64,000 nucleotides of DNA. Source: Mesorhizobium sp. LHD-90. GTDB lineage: Bacteria > Pseudomonadota > Alphaproteobacteria > Rhizobiales > Rhizobiaceae. Position 1 is the stretch's first letter. Each line of letters opens with the position of its first letter. A program made the translations under genes and the position numbers. Shown piece after piece: positions 42,251 to 51,325 of the stretch. Below the pieces are notes generated by a model. It saw nothing but the letters and a program-made list of their open reading frames with translations, was not told where the DNA came from and made no database searches. The stretch lies in the NCBI RefSeq assembly GCF_030929505.1, contig NZ_JAVFVV010000003.1, positions 1 to 64,000 of the forward strand, in the 5' to 3' direction.

Positions 42251-44266
42251 CTACAATCTCGGAACGCTGCGGTCCCACTCGCGGCTTTTCACCAGTTCGC
42301 CATTCTCGAACGCCTCCATCGTCGCCCTGACGTCGAAGCTGGTCGGCGTGCAGGAGACGCGCGTCGATGTCTCCGTGCGGATGTCCCAACCCTCGCGGGA
42401 TAACCGCCAGGTCGCGCGGGTTTCGGCCGTCGTTGCTGACGGGTCGCCTTCTCGAACACGATAGTGCTCTTCGGAGTCCGCAGAGAATGACAGGTCGATT
42501 TTCGGCAGCGTGTAAGACGCCCGTTCCCGATGCACGGTGACCGTGATCTCGCCGGTCATCGGGTCCTCCGTGATGGTGCGATTGCGGCCGGCGAACTTGT
42601 TGATCTCGTATGGTTCCGGCTCGGCCTGTTCCGGTTCGGCGAAGGGTTTCAGGTTTTTGTCCAGTGGCGAGGGATTGCGGATCGGCAGACTGAGCGTGCT
42701 TGCATCCATGGATAGCGTCAGCGTTGCAAGGTCTGGCGAGGGCCAGGCGATCGGCCAATGCGCGGTCGCCAGTGCCAGCCGGATGCGGTGGCCGGCCGGA
42801 AAAGCCTGGGCGATGTCGTTGAGCACGAGTTTTGCTCGGTAGCGTTTGCCTGGCTCCAGCGGCTTGGGAGTCTCGTGCCCGTCGCGATGGGTCAGGTTGA
42901 GCAGGCCGTAGGTCACCAACGTGGACGAGCCGTCCGGCGCGACGTCCTCCAGCCTGGCGGCGAGCATCGCCGTCGGCTTATCGGCGGCGATCTCCACCGA
43001 CATCACCGGCGCGCCGAAGATCTCGATGCGCTCGGGCAGGGGTACCGTGTCGAAACAAACAGAGCGGCCGTCGTCGGGCCGTTGGTCGGCCGGCAGTTCT
43101 CCGGCGAGCCCATAGGGACACCATTCACCAAAGGAAACACCGGTCGCGATGCTGGAGGCGATGAGGATGTCCTGGTTCCCGGCGGGACTGTCGGCAAGGT
43201 CGCGGCCGGAGAGGTGCAGCGTCCTGGCAGGCCGTCCAGCCTGCGGCCATGCCGCCTCGGCGATCCAGCGGCCGGGCCGCTCCGGATAGGTCGTCGCCGG
43301 CCGCACGCTCTCCTGCATCCAGGCCCGCAGCATCGGCTCGTCCATGATGCCGGTGTCGATGCCCTTCAACCAATAATCCCACCAGCGCAGCGCTTCCTGC
43401 AAGAGGCCGATCTGCGGGCCGGGCTGCGCGGCATTCGGCCAGGCATGCGCCCATGGGCCGATCAGGCCCTTCTTCGGCCCCGGCAGGCCGGCCAGCATGC
43501 GCGGGATGGTGTTGGAATAGCCGTCCGCCCAGCCACCCACCGCGTAGACTGCCGCCTCGATCCGCGAATAATCCTCGCGGACCGAACCCTGCTTCCAGTA
43601 GTCGTCATAGGTCTGGTGCTCGATCCAGGTCGCGGCCATCAGCGGGTTGTTGTCCAGCCGCTCCATCCACATGTCGCGCCAGCGCTCGCCAACTACGAGC
43701 GGGTCCGGCGGCTGCGCACCATAGGCGAACATGGTCGATGCCCAGGCGATCGAATTGTTGAGCAGGCAGCCACCCATGAAGTGGCAGTCGTCGGCATAGC
43801 GGTCGTCGGTGGAGCAGGCGGTGATGATCGCCTTCAGCGCCGGCGGGCGGTGGCTCGCCACCTGCAGCGAATTGAAGCCGCCCCAGGAAATGCCCATCAT
43901 GCCGACCGAACCGCTGCACCAGTCTTGCGCGGCCAGCCAGGCGATGACTTCCACCGCGTCTTGTTGCTCCTGCGGCAGATATTCGTCGTGCAGAATGCCG
44001 TCGGAATCGCCGGAGCCGCGCATGTCGACACGCACGCCCGCATAACCGTGGCCGGCGAAGTACGCATGCGTCTGGCGGTCGCGCAAAACCGTGCTGTCGC
44101 GGCGGCGGTAGGGCAGGAACTCCAGGATCGCCGGCACGGGATCGCTTTGGGCGTCTTCCGGCAGCCAGATCGTTGCCGCCAGCCGCGTGCCGTCCGACAA
44201 GGTGATCCACTCTGTGTCGATGGTGCGCACGCGCCGCGGGAAATCGGTGATCGTCCGGATGGTCAT
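42251..44266 (-). CDS. CocE/NonD-family serine hydrolase
   Basis: 671 aa, alpha/beta-hydrolase plus C-terminal jelly-roll domain, as in cocaine esterase, glutaryl-7-ACA acylase and X-Pro dipeptidyl-peptidase. The nucleophile is Ser127 in GISWGG; DMRGSGDSDG is the typical lid-strand motif; the catalytic histidine is probably in GPWAHAW. There is no signal peptide, so it is likely cytoplasmic and acts on imported amides, esters or peptides. ATG 44266 follows GGAAG. It is divergent from the peptide-type ABC importer, which may supply its substrate. Confidence 0.85.
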   Translation of the reverse strand: MTIRTITDFPRRVRTIDTEWITLSDGTRLAATIWLPEDAQSDPVPAILEFLPYRRRDSTVLRDRQTHAYFAGHGYAGVRVDMRGSGDSDGILHDEYLPQEQQDAVEVIAWLAAQDWCSGSVGMMGISWGGFNSLQVASHRPPALKAIITACSTDDRYADDCHFMGGCLLNNSIAWASTMFAYGAQPPDPLVVGERWRDMWMERLDNNPLMAATWIEHQTYDDYWKQGSVREDYSRIEAAVYAVGGWADGYSNTIPRMLAGLPGPKKGLIGPWAHAWPNAAQPGPQIGLLQEALRWWDYWLKGIDTGIMDEPMLRAWMQESVRPATTYPERPGRWIAEAAWPQAGRPARTLHLSGRDLADSPAGNQDILIASSIATGVSFGEWCPYGLAGELPADQRPDDGRSVCFDTVPLPERIEIFGAPVMSVEIAADKPTAMLAARLEDVAPDGSSTLVTYGLLNLTHRDGHETPKPLEPGKRYRAKLVLNDIAQAFPAGHRIRLALATAHWPIAWPSPDLATLTLSMDASTLSLPIRNPSPLDKNLKPFAEPEQAEPEPYEINKFAGRNRTITEDPMTGEITVTVHRERASYTLPKIDLSFSADSEEHYRVREGDPSATTAETRATWRLSREGWDIRTETSTRVSCTPTSFDVRATMEAFENGELVKSREWDRSVPRL

Positions 44267-44374
44267 CAAAAATCTTCCCGGGATGGTGCGGCGACGTCGT
44301 CGCGCCCGCCGCGAGCCGGTGTGGGCTGCACCGGCCGCCGCGTTCCACGAAACAACGCCAAAACGGAATGAATT

Positions 44375-44382
44375 GTCTAGAC
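44375..44382. promoter_or_regulatory. GntR/FadR-like operator candidate in the hydrolase-importer gap
   Basis: GTCTAGAC within TTGTCTAGACTTA is an 8-bp palindrome in the 235-bp divergent gap 44267-44501. GntR-family regulators of the FadR group often bind TGGTCTAGACCA-like sites. No GntR gene is in the window, so this is only a lead. Confidence 0.25.
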
Positions 44383-44501
44383 TTAATCGGGCTTGCGAAG
44401 CGGTCTTTCTTGTGTGCGAAATGAGTTACCTCCAGTTTGGAAGCCGGGACGAATTTTCTCCATCGCCTGTCGCCGGTAACCGGATTCTGAAAGGAACGAC
44501 C

Positions 44502-46058
44502 ATGAGCTACGAAGTTTCGCGCAGAGGTTTTCTAAGGGGAACGGCCGCCGCTGCTGCCGGCATCGCCGTGCTCGGCCAGCCCTGGTCGAACGTGGTGCAT
44601 GCCGCCGACGGACGCATCGTCGTGCGTGTCGACGAGGATCTGAAAAACCTGGATCCCGCCAATCGCTCCGGTCCGATCGACGTCAACGTCATCCTGGCCG
44701 TCGGCCAGGGGCTGGTAAAATTCAAGCCCGGCTCGACCGAGTGGGAGAACGACGCTGCCGCCGATATCAAGCAGGTGGACGACAAGACCATCGAGTTCAC
44801 GCTGAAGGAAGGCCTGAAGTTCAGTGGCAACTACGGAGCACTCACCGCGGAGGACGTGAAATTCTCGTTCGAGCGCTTCATCAAGCCCGACGCCAGCGGC
44901 AAGAAGGTCGACTACGCCGACGACTGGGCGGCGCTGGATTCGGTGGAGGTGACCGGCAAGCTGACCGGGAAAATCCACCTCAAGAACCCGTCGCCCGCCG
45001 TCTGGCTGATCGCATTGGCCGATGGCTCCGGCGTCATCATCTCGAAGAAGGCGTTCGAGGAACTCGGCGACAAGTTCAAGACGACCGCAATCGGCACCGG
45101 CCCCTACATATTGAAGGAATGGGTGCCGCGCGACCATTTCACCTTGGTCGCCAATCCCGACTATATCGGCGACAAGCCGGCCTTTTCCGAAATCGTCGGC
45201 AAGCCGATCGCCGAGGACAAGACGGCGCAACTCGCGCTGCAAGCCGGCGAGATAGACTTCACCCGGCTCGATCCGGCGGTCGCCAAGGAGATCGCCGCGA
45301 CCAAGGGCCTGAAGGTCGAGAAACTGTCGGCCATCGACTATGTCTGGATCGGCCCGAACATCGAGAAGAAGCCGTTCGACGACGTTCGCGTGCGCCAGGC
45401 GGTGCGGCTGGCGCTCGACATTCCGGCGATCATCGCCGCCGCCTACAACGGCGCGGTCGAGCCGGCCTACGCGCTGGAGGCGCCCGGCATCCTCGGCCAT
45501 TGGGCGGATGCGCCGAAGCGCGAGCGCGACGTGGCTGCGGCCCAGGCGCTGCTGGAGGAAGCGAGGCAGGGCGGCGGTTTCTCGACGCGGCTCACCGTGC
45601 TCAACAAGGCGGTGGCGCAGGCGACCGCCGCGGTGGTGCAGGCCAACCTCGCCGAGATCGGCATCGACGTGCAGATCGACGCCCTGGACGAGGGCGCCTA
45701 CTGGGCCTACGGCGAGAACGACGCCTCGAAGGACCTCGACCTCGTGCTGGTCGAATACCGCGGAAAATTCGATCCCGGCTTCCAGACGCAGTGGTTCACT
45801 TCCGACCAGATCGGCAAGTGGAACTGGCAGCGCTGGGGCAGCAAGGAGTTCGACGACCTGCACAAGCAGGGCGGCATCGAGACGGACGTGAAAAAACGCG
45901 AGGAAATCTACATCGCCGCGCAGAAGCTGATGGACGAGTCTGCCGCCTTCTGGTGGATCACACACAACGCCTACACTTTCGCCTTCAAGGACACGCTGTC
46001 GCCCGGCATCCTGCCGAACGGCAACCAGTGGCAATACGCGGCGTTCAAGCAGGCTTGA
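44502..46058 (+). CDS. Peptide/opine-type ABC transporter binding protein (family 5)
   Basis: 518 aa. A twin-arginine signal SRRGFLRG at 6-13 followed by an Ala-rich stretch. The mature protein starts ADGRIVVRVDEDLKNLDPANR and has the family 5 pattern, including AEDVKFSFERF and GTGPYILKEW. These proteins bind peptides, nickel, opines or glycosides. ATG 44502 follows AAGGAA. First gene of a five-gene importer operon; a GC stem-loop separates it from the first permease. Confidence 0.9.
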   Translation: MSYEVSRRGFLRGTAAAAAGIAVLGQPWSNVVHAADGRIVVRVDEDLKNLDPANRSGPIDVNVILAVGQGLVKFKPGSTEWENDAAADIKQVDDKTIEFTLKEGLKFSGNYGALTAEDVKFSFERFIKPDASGKKVDYADDWAALDSVEVTGKLTGKIHLKNPSPAVWLIALADGSGVIISKKAFEELGDKFKTTAIGTGPYILKEWVPRDHFTLVANPDYIGDKPAFSEIVGKPIAEDKTAQLALQAGEIDFTRLDPAVAKEIAATKGLKVEKLSAIDYVWIGPNIEKKPFDDVRVRQAVRLALDIPAIIAAAYNGAVEPAYALEAPGILGHWADAPKRERDVAAAQALLEEARQGGGFSTRLTVLNKAVAQATAAVVQANLAEIGIDVQIDALDEGAYWAYGENDASKDLDLVLVEYRGKFDPGFQTQWFTSDQIGKWNWQRWGSKEFDDLHKQGGIETDVKKREEIYIAAQKLMDESAAFWWITHNAYTFAFKDTLSPGILPNGNQWQYAAFKQA

Positions 46059-46087
46059 CCTGCCCGATCCGAAGCGAAGACATTGAG

Positions 46088-46111
46088 GCGCCCGGCCGTT
46101 CGGCCGGGCGC
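46088..46111. other. Intra-operon stem-loop after the family 5 binding-protein gene
   Basis: An 11-bp perfect stem (46088-46098 with 101-111 of the same hundred) with a TT loop. It lies 29 bp after the stop of the binding-protein gene and before the permease. With only weak T content after it, partial termination or 3-prime protection of the binding-protein mRNA is likelier than full termination. Confidence 0.7.
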
Positions 46112-46143
46112 TTGCCGTTAGCCGGATGCCAGGGCCGAGCCGC

Positions 46144-47136
46144 ATGAACCATTTCTGGAAGGAAGGCAGCCTGGCCCGCTACGGCGCGTTCCGGCTGGCG
46201 ACCGCCGTGCTGGTGCTGGTCGGCTCGATGACGCTGCTCTGCTGCCTGACGCTCATCGTCCCGGGCGACCCCGCCACCATCCTGCTCGGGCCGCGCGCCA
46301 CGCCGGAGGCTGCCGCCCTGCTGCGCGAGCAGATGGGCCTCAACCTGCCGCTCTACGAGCGCGTGGCGCTGTTCTTTGCCAATGCGTTGCGCGGCGATCT
46401 CGGCGTCGACGTCATCAACGGCCGTCCGGTGGCCGCCATGGTGTTTGCAGCGCTGCCCAACACGATTCTTCTCGCCGTCTCGGCCATCGGGCTCGCGGTA
46501 CTGATCGGCATCCCGATCGGCTGCTATGCAGCCGTCCGCCAAGGCAGCCTGCTCGACCAGGGGCTCGCTGTGGTGAGCGTCGGGCTGGTCGCCACGCCGA
46601 GCTACGTGGTGGCGATCACGCTGCTCTATTGCTTCTCGGTGCGGCTCGGCTGGTTTCCTGTTCTCGGGGCCGGCGACCCCGGCAATTTTGTCGACCAACT
46701 TCACCATCTCGTGCTGCCGACGATAGCGCTCGCTGTCGGCTGGATCGGCTATATCGCGCGGCTCGTCCGCTCCTCGTTGCTGGAGGTTCTGAACGAACCC
46801 TACATCCGCACCGCGCGCGCCTACGGCCAGCCGGAGCGGCGCATCGTAATGAAATACGCGCTAAAACTCGCCTGCATTCCGACCGTCGCCATTTTGGGCG
46901 TCGGCATCGGTGAGCTGATGGGCGGCGCGCTGTTCGTGGAAATCATCTTCAACCGGCCCGGGCTCGGATCGCTGATCTTCGACGCCATCCGCAACCGCAA
47001 CTATCCGATCGTGCAGGGCGGCATCCTGGTGGTCGTGTCGATCTTCGTGCTGGTCAACCTGCTCGTCGACTTTTCTTATGCCTGGCTCGATCCACGCGTG
47101 CGGGAAAATCTCGGCAGGGCCGGCGGCGGGGCGTAG
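46144..47136 (+). CDS. Peptide-type ABC transporter permease (DppB-like)
   Basis: 330 aa with six membrane segments. The N-terminal VPGDPATILLGPRATPEAAALLREQMGL pattern is characteristic of DppB/OppB proteins, and the EAA loop is EPYIRTARAYGQPERRIVMKYALK. ATG 46144 is preferred over ATG 46126, because family similarity starts there and AGGG precedes it. It ends one base before the second permease gene. Confidence 0.9.
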   Translation: MNHFWKEGSLARYGAFRLATAVLVLVGSMTLLCCLTLIVPGDPATILLGPRATPEAAALLREQMGLNLPLYERVALFFANALRGDLGVDVINGRPVAAMVFAALPNTILLAVSAIGLAVLIGIPIGCYAAVRQGSLLDQGLAVVSVGLVATPSYVVAITLLYCFSVRLGWFPVLGAGDPGNFVDQLHHLVLPTIALAVGWIGYIARLVRSSLLEVLNEPYIRTARAYGQPERRIVMKYALKLACIPTVAILGVGIGELMGGALFVEIIFNRPGLGSLIFDAIRNRNYPIVQGGILVVVSIFVLVNLLVDFSYAWLDPRVRENLGRAGGGA

Positions 47137-47137
47137 G

Positions 47138-47971
47138 ATGGGATTGCTCCGGCGCATATGGGCGAGCCCGAGCGGCCGTCTGGGAATGGTGGCAACGCTG
47201 CTGGTCATCCTCGGCGGCGTGGCCGCGCCGCTGATCGCCACCCACATGCCAAACCAGCTCGACGTCGCCGCGCGGCTGACGCCGCCCTCCGGCGCGCACT
47301 GGCTTGGGACCGATCATCTCGGCCGCGACCTGTTTTCGCGCGCGCTGTTCGGCACCCGCATCGCCGTCGGCGTCGCGCTGGCTGTCACGGCAACTGCGCT
47401 GGTGGCCGGAATATTGCTCGGCGTCACGGCGGCTACCGCTCCGCCGGTTATCGAACGCACCATTCTCGCCGCCTTCGACATCGTCAGCTCGTTCCCGAGC
47501 CTCATCCTAGCGCTGGCGCTGGTCGCGGTGCTCGGTCCGGGCCTGCTCAACATTATCATCCTGGTCACCGTCGTCTTCGTGCCGCAGTTCGGCCGCGTCG
47601 CCCGCGCCCAGACGCTTGCCGTCAAGGAGCGGCCCTTCGTCGAGGCCGAGCGTGCGCTGGGCGCATCTGGCGGGCGCATCCTCGCCTTCCACATCCTTCC
47701 CAACATTGTCGGCCCGATCGTCGTGTTGGCCTCGATGAACATACCGGTGGTGATCACGCTGGAGGCTGGCCTATCCTTCCTCGGCGTCGGCATCCGCCCG
47801 CCACTGGCAAGCTGGGGCACCATGCTGTTCGACGGTTTCACCTATCTCGAACAGTCGGTCTGGCCGGTGCTGGTGGCCGGCGGTTCGCTGACGCTGGCGA
47901 CGCTCGGCTTCACCCTGTTCGGCGAAGCCCTGCGCGACGCGCTCGACCCGAAATTGAGGCGCGAGCCATGA
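47138..47971 (+). CDS. Peptide-type ABC transporter permease (DppC-like)
   Basis: 277 aa. LGTDHLGRDLFSRALFGTRI is the diagnostic DppC/OppC segment near residue 57; the EAA loop is RPFVEAERALGASGGRILAFHILP. Five or six membrane segments. It overlaps the first ATPase gene (ATGA). It pairs with the DppB-like protein to form the channel. Confidence 0.9.
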   Translation: MGLLRRIWASPSGRLGMVATLLVILGGVAAPLIATHMPNQLDVAARLTPPSGAHWLGTDHLGRDLFSRALFGTRIAVGVALAVTATALVAGILLGVTAATAPPVIERTILAAFDIVSSFPSLILALALVAVLGPGLLNIIILVTVVFVPQFGRVARAQTLAVKERPFVEAERALGASGGRILAFHILPNIVGPIVVLASMNIPVVITLEAGLSFLGVGIRPPLASWGTMLFDGFTYLEQSVWPVLVAGGSLTLATLGFTLFGEALRDALDPKLRREP

Positions 47972-48936
47972 ACCGGGAAACCCTAGTCGAGATCAAAAAC
48001 CTGTCCGTGGATTTTTCCACCGCGAAAGGCGCGCTGCATGTGCTGCGCGACGTCAGCCTGTCGATCCCTCGCAACCGCGTCGTCGGCCTCGTCGGCGAGA
48101 GCGGCAGCGGCAAGTCGACGCTGGCGCTGGCCCTGCTCGGTCTTTTGCCCGACAACACGGGCGAAGTTTCGGGCCGCATCGAGCTCGACGGTGAAAACCT
48201 GCTCGACGTGCCGCCGGAAGAGCTGCGCCGGCTGCGCGGCGGGCGCATCGCCATGATTTTCCAGGACCCGATGACGTCGCTCAATCCGGTCTTTTCCATT
48301 GGTACGCAATTGGTCGACGCGCAGCGCAACCGGCACCCACAGCTCGGCCGCCGCGAACTGTTGAAGCGGGCGGACGAGATGCTGAAGCGTGTCGGCATCT
48401 CCAACCCCGAGGCGCGGCTCGCCGCCTATCCGCACCAGCTCAGCGGCGGCATGCGTCAGCGCGTCATGATCGCCATGGCGCTGCTTTGCGAGCCAGATAT
48501 TCTTATCGCCGACGAGCCGACCACGGCGCTCGACGTGACCATCGAGGCGCAGATCGTGCGGCTGCTCGACGATTTGCGCGCCGATTTCAGCGGCTCCATC
48601 GTGCTGGTGTCGCACAGCCTCGGCCTGATCTCCGAACTCTGCGACGAGGTGGCGGTGATGTATGCCGGCAAGGTGGTCGAAAGCGCGCCGACCAAAATTC
48701 TCTTCGGCAACCCGCGCCATCCCTACACGCTGGCGCTGCTCGCTTGCGAGATCGATCCCGAGGACGAGCCGGGCGAGGCGCTGGTGACGATCAAGGGCGG
48801 CCTGCCCGACCTGATCGACGTGCCGAAGGGCTGCATCTTTGCGGCGCGCTGCCCTTCGCGTTTCGGGAAATGTGTGGAAGAACCGCCGCTGTGCGAAGTC
48901 GAGGCCGGTCACAAGTCGGCGTGCTGGCTGGCATGA
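47968..48936 (+). CDS. Peptide-type ABC transporter ATPase (DppD-like)
   Basis: 322 aa. Walker A GESGSGKS, Q-loop FQDPMTSLNPV, signature LSGGMRQRV and Walker B ILIADEPTTALDVT. The C-terminal oligopeptide-type extension has a cysteine cluster (GCIFAARCPSRFGKC and CEV), which in DppD relatives may hold an iron-sulfur centre. Coupled to the permease upstream and overlapping the next ATPase gene by four bases. Confidence 0.92.
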   Translation: MNRETLVEIKNLSVDFSTAKGALHVLRDVSLSIPRNRVVGLVGESGSGKSTLALALLGLLPDNTGEVSGRIELDGENLLDVPPEELRRLRGGRIAMIFQDPMTSLNPVFSIGTQLVDAQRNRHPQLGRRELLKRADEMLKRVGISNPEARLAAYPHQLSGGMRQRVMIAMALLCEPDILIADEPTTALDVTIEAQIVRLLDDLRADFSGSIVLVSHSLGLISELCDEVAVMYAGKVVESAPTKILFGNPRHPYTLALLACEIDPEDEPGEALVTIKGGLPDLIDVPKGCIFAARCPSRFGKCVEEPPLCEVEAGHKSACWLA

Positions 48937-49883
48937 CCGACAGTGTGCAAACCATCGAGGTCGAGGAACTGCGGATTACCTTCTCCGGGGGCGTGCAGGC
49001 GGTGGCAGGGATCAGCTTGGCGCTCAAGATCGGGGAGACGGTGGGGCTGGTCGGCGAGAGCGGCAGCGGCAAGACGACGCTTGCCAAGGCGCTGGTCGGG
49101 CTGAACCGGCCGACCTCCGGCAAGGTGAAGCTCGAAGGCCGCGACCTGACCAGCTTGACGCGAGCAGATCGGCTCTGGCTGCGCCGTCGCGTGCAGATGA
49201 TTTTTCAGGATCCGCTATCGTCGCTGTCGCCGCGCATGAAGATCGCGTCGCTGCTGGCCGAGCCGATAAAGATCCATGGGCTCGACCGCCACGAGCGTTG
49301 GCCGAAGGTGCTCGACCTGCTCGCACGGCTTGGGCTCTCCAAAGCGCAGTTGGAAAAATACCCGCACCAGATCAGCGGCGGTCAGGCGCGGCGCGTGGCG
49401 ATTGCCCGGGCGCTGGTCACCGACCCGTCCTTCCTGATCGCCGACGAGCCGACGGCCGGCCTCGACGTCTCGGTGCAGGGCGAGCTGCTGAATCTTTTGG
49501 CCGACCTGCAGAAGCGGCATTCGCTCGGCATCCTGATCGTCAGCCACAACCTCAACGTCATCGGCCGCGTCACCGACCGCGTTGCCATCATGTATCTCGG
49601 CAAGATTTTGGAGGAGGGGGTTACGCGCACCGTGTTCCGGTCGCCGCGCCATCCCTATACGCACGCGCTGTTGTCCGCCAATCCGGTCATCGATCCGGAG
49701 CACAAGCGCGAAAAGCTGGTGCTGTCGGGCGAAATCCCCAGCCCGTCGAACCCGCCTTCGGGCTGCCGCTTCCATACGCGCTGCCTGAAGGTCCAGGACC
49801 GGTGCAGGGTGGAGGAGCCGGTGCTGACCGGAACCGAAGGCCAGCGCTACGCCTGCCATTTCCCACTGGAAAGTGCGGCGTAG
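48933..49883 (+). CDS. Peptide-type ABC transporter ATPase (DppF-like)
   Basis: 316 aa. Walker A GESGSGKT, FQDPLSSLSPR, signature ISGGQARRV (second R where Q or R is usual) and Walker B FLIADEPTAGLDVS. The C-terminal extension repeats the cysteine pattern (SGCRFHTRC..DRC). Last gene of the importer operon. It converges on the ammonia-lyase homologue and the two coding regions overlap by 37 bp (49847-49883), leaving no terminator space. Confidence 0.92.
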   Translation: MTDSVQTIEVEELRITFSGGVQAVAGISLALKIGETVGLVGESGSGKTTLAKALVGLNRPTSGKVKLEGRDLTSLTRADRLWLRRRVQMIFQDPLSSLSPRMKIASLLAEPIKIHGLDRHERWPKVLDLLARLGLSKAQLEKYPHQISGGQARRVAIARALVTDPSFLIADEPTAGLDVSVQGELLNLLADLQKRHSLGILIVSHNLNVIGRVTDRVAIMYLGKILEEGVTRTVFRSPRHPYTHALLSANPVIDPEHKREKLVLSGEIPSPSNPPSGCRFHTRCLKVQDRCRVEEPVLTGTEGQRYACHFPLESAA

Positions 49884-51325
49884 AGTTTTTCGGCGTCGAT
49901 GCCGAGCGGCCGGTCCTCGCGCAGCGTAGCCACAAGCGCGCGAACCGCCGCGTGAACCGCCAGCGTTCCCGCGGCGAGCGACTGATGCCCGCGCAGATCG
50001 GCGGCCTGCGCCGCCGCCATCAGTTCGAAGGCGACCAGCCGCCGCCATAAAGCGATCATCTTCGCGCATTTGGTGATCGCCAGCGGCGTCTGCGTGGCGT
50101 GGTCCTCGACGCCCTCGGAGACCGGCAGGAAGTCGAGGACCACCGGATTGGCCTTGTGGCGGATCGCGGCAAGGATCGCCGTCACCGTCTTCTGCAACGG
50201 CACGAAACCGGCCGACGCCCCGCCGACCGGCGACAGATATTTCGGCAGGCCGCTGCGGCCCGATCCGGTCAACTGGATGAAACGCGCTGCGCTTGCCGCC
50301 GCTGCCTGTGCAACAGCGAGGCCGAGCGTCTCGAAGGCGAGCGCCAGCGCCGGTGTATGGAAATTGCCGGTCGAGAGCACAAGACCGTCCTCGGCCAGCA
50401 CCAGCGGATTGTCGGCCGAAGCGTTTAGCTCAAGTTCGACCACACGCCGCGCCTGGTTAATCGCCTCGATCAGCGCGCCGTGAATAGACGGAATGCAGCG
50501 GATCGAAAGCGGGTCCTGGAGTGCGGCCGGCGGCCCGGCCTCCTCGCCCAGCAGGTCGCGCAACTGCGCCGCGGCCTCCGCCTGTCCGGGAGCCGGCCGC
50601 GCGTCTTGCAGTCTTGGATCGAGGATGGAGTTGTTGGCACCCCAGGCGGCCATGGTCAGCGCCGCCGCCTGCTGCTGCTGTGAAAAAACCGACAGCGCAT
50701 CCGCTACCGCCAGCGCGGCCGCGCCGGTCGAGACTGCGGAAGAATTGATCAGCGACAGCCCGTCCTTCGGAGCGAGTTTTGCCGGTGCAAGACCGACCCG
50801 CGCCAACGCCTCCGCAGCCGGCAGGCGCTCGCCGGAAAACTCGGCCTCGCCTTCGCCGATCAGGCAGCGCGCCAGCGCCGCCATCAGGACTAGATCGCCC
50901 GCGCCGATCGAACCGATCGATGGCATTACAGGATGAATCTTTGCATTGAGTGCCGCAACCAGCGCCTCGAACACGTCCGGCGAGATGCCCGATCCGCCGC
51001 GCGACAGCATAGCAGCGCGCGCGAACATCGCCGCGCGGACCGTCTCGACGGGCAGGGGAGCGCCGACCGCGCCGGAGCGGCCGTGCAACAACTGCCGCTG
51101 GAACGTTGCCACATCGCCCTCGACCGAGGTGCCGAGATTGGCGCCGAGCCCGGTGTTGAGGCCGTAGATGCGCTGGCCGGCGGCGGCGACCCGGTCCAGC
51201 ACTTCGCGCGCCTTGCGCAGCCGCTCCGCAACGGCCGGCGCCACAGCGGCTGCCGCGTCGCCGCGCGCGACAGCGACGACGTCCTCGACCATCACATGTG
51301 CTGCGCCGATCTCGACCGTGGTCAC
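49847..51325 (-). CDS. Aromatic/histidine ammonia-lyase homologue lacking the MIO serine
   Basis: 492 aa, full length for the HAL/PAL fold. The catalytic-loop tyrosine is Tyr54 (YGLNTGLGAN), and the C-terminal PVSEGVEDHA glutamate is kept. The MIO cofactor normally forms from Ala-Ser-Gly in GSxGASGDL; here residues 138-145 read GSIGAGDL, one residue shorter with the serine gone. The usual LLNGT is LINSS. It may therefore lack ammonia-lyase activity, use other chemistry, or belong to a diverged clade. The GTG at 51325 overlaps the stop of the ornithine cyclodeaminase-like gene, so they form one leftward operon. Confidence 0.82.
   Translation of the reverse strand: MTTVEIGAAHVMVEDVVAVARGDAAAAVAPAVAERLRKAREVLDRVAAAGQRIYGLNTGLGANLGTSVEGDVATFQRQLLHGRSGAVGAPLPVETVRAAMFARAAMLSRGGSGISPDVFEALVAALNAKIHPVMPSIGSIGAGDLVLMAALARCLIGEGEAEFSGERLPAAEALARVGLAPAKLAPKDGLSLINSSAVSTGAAALAVADALSVFSQQQQAAALTMAAWGANNSILDPRLQDARPAPGQAEAAAQLRDLLGEEAGPPAALQDPLSIRCIPSIHGALIEAINQARRVVELELNASADNPLVLAEDGLVLSTGNFHTPALALAFETLGLAVAQAAAASAARFIQLTGSGRSGLPKYLSPVGGASAGFVPLQKTVTAILAAIRHKANPVVLDFLPVSEGVEDHATQTPLAITKCAKMIALWRRLVAFELMAAAQAADLRGHQSLAAGTLAVHAAVRALVATLREDRPLGIDAEKLYAALSSGKWQA

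Noticed and set aside
42758-44371. 537-codon rightward frame opposite the CocE-type hydrolase
   Set aside because: Antisense shadow; the leftward hydrolase has a complete catalytic motif and jelly-roll domain.
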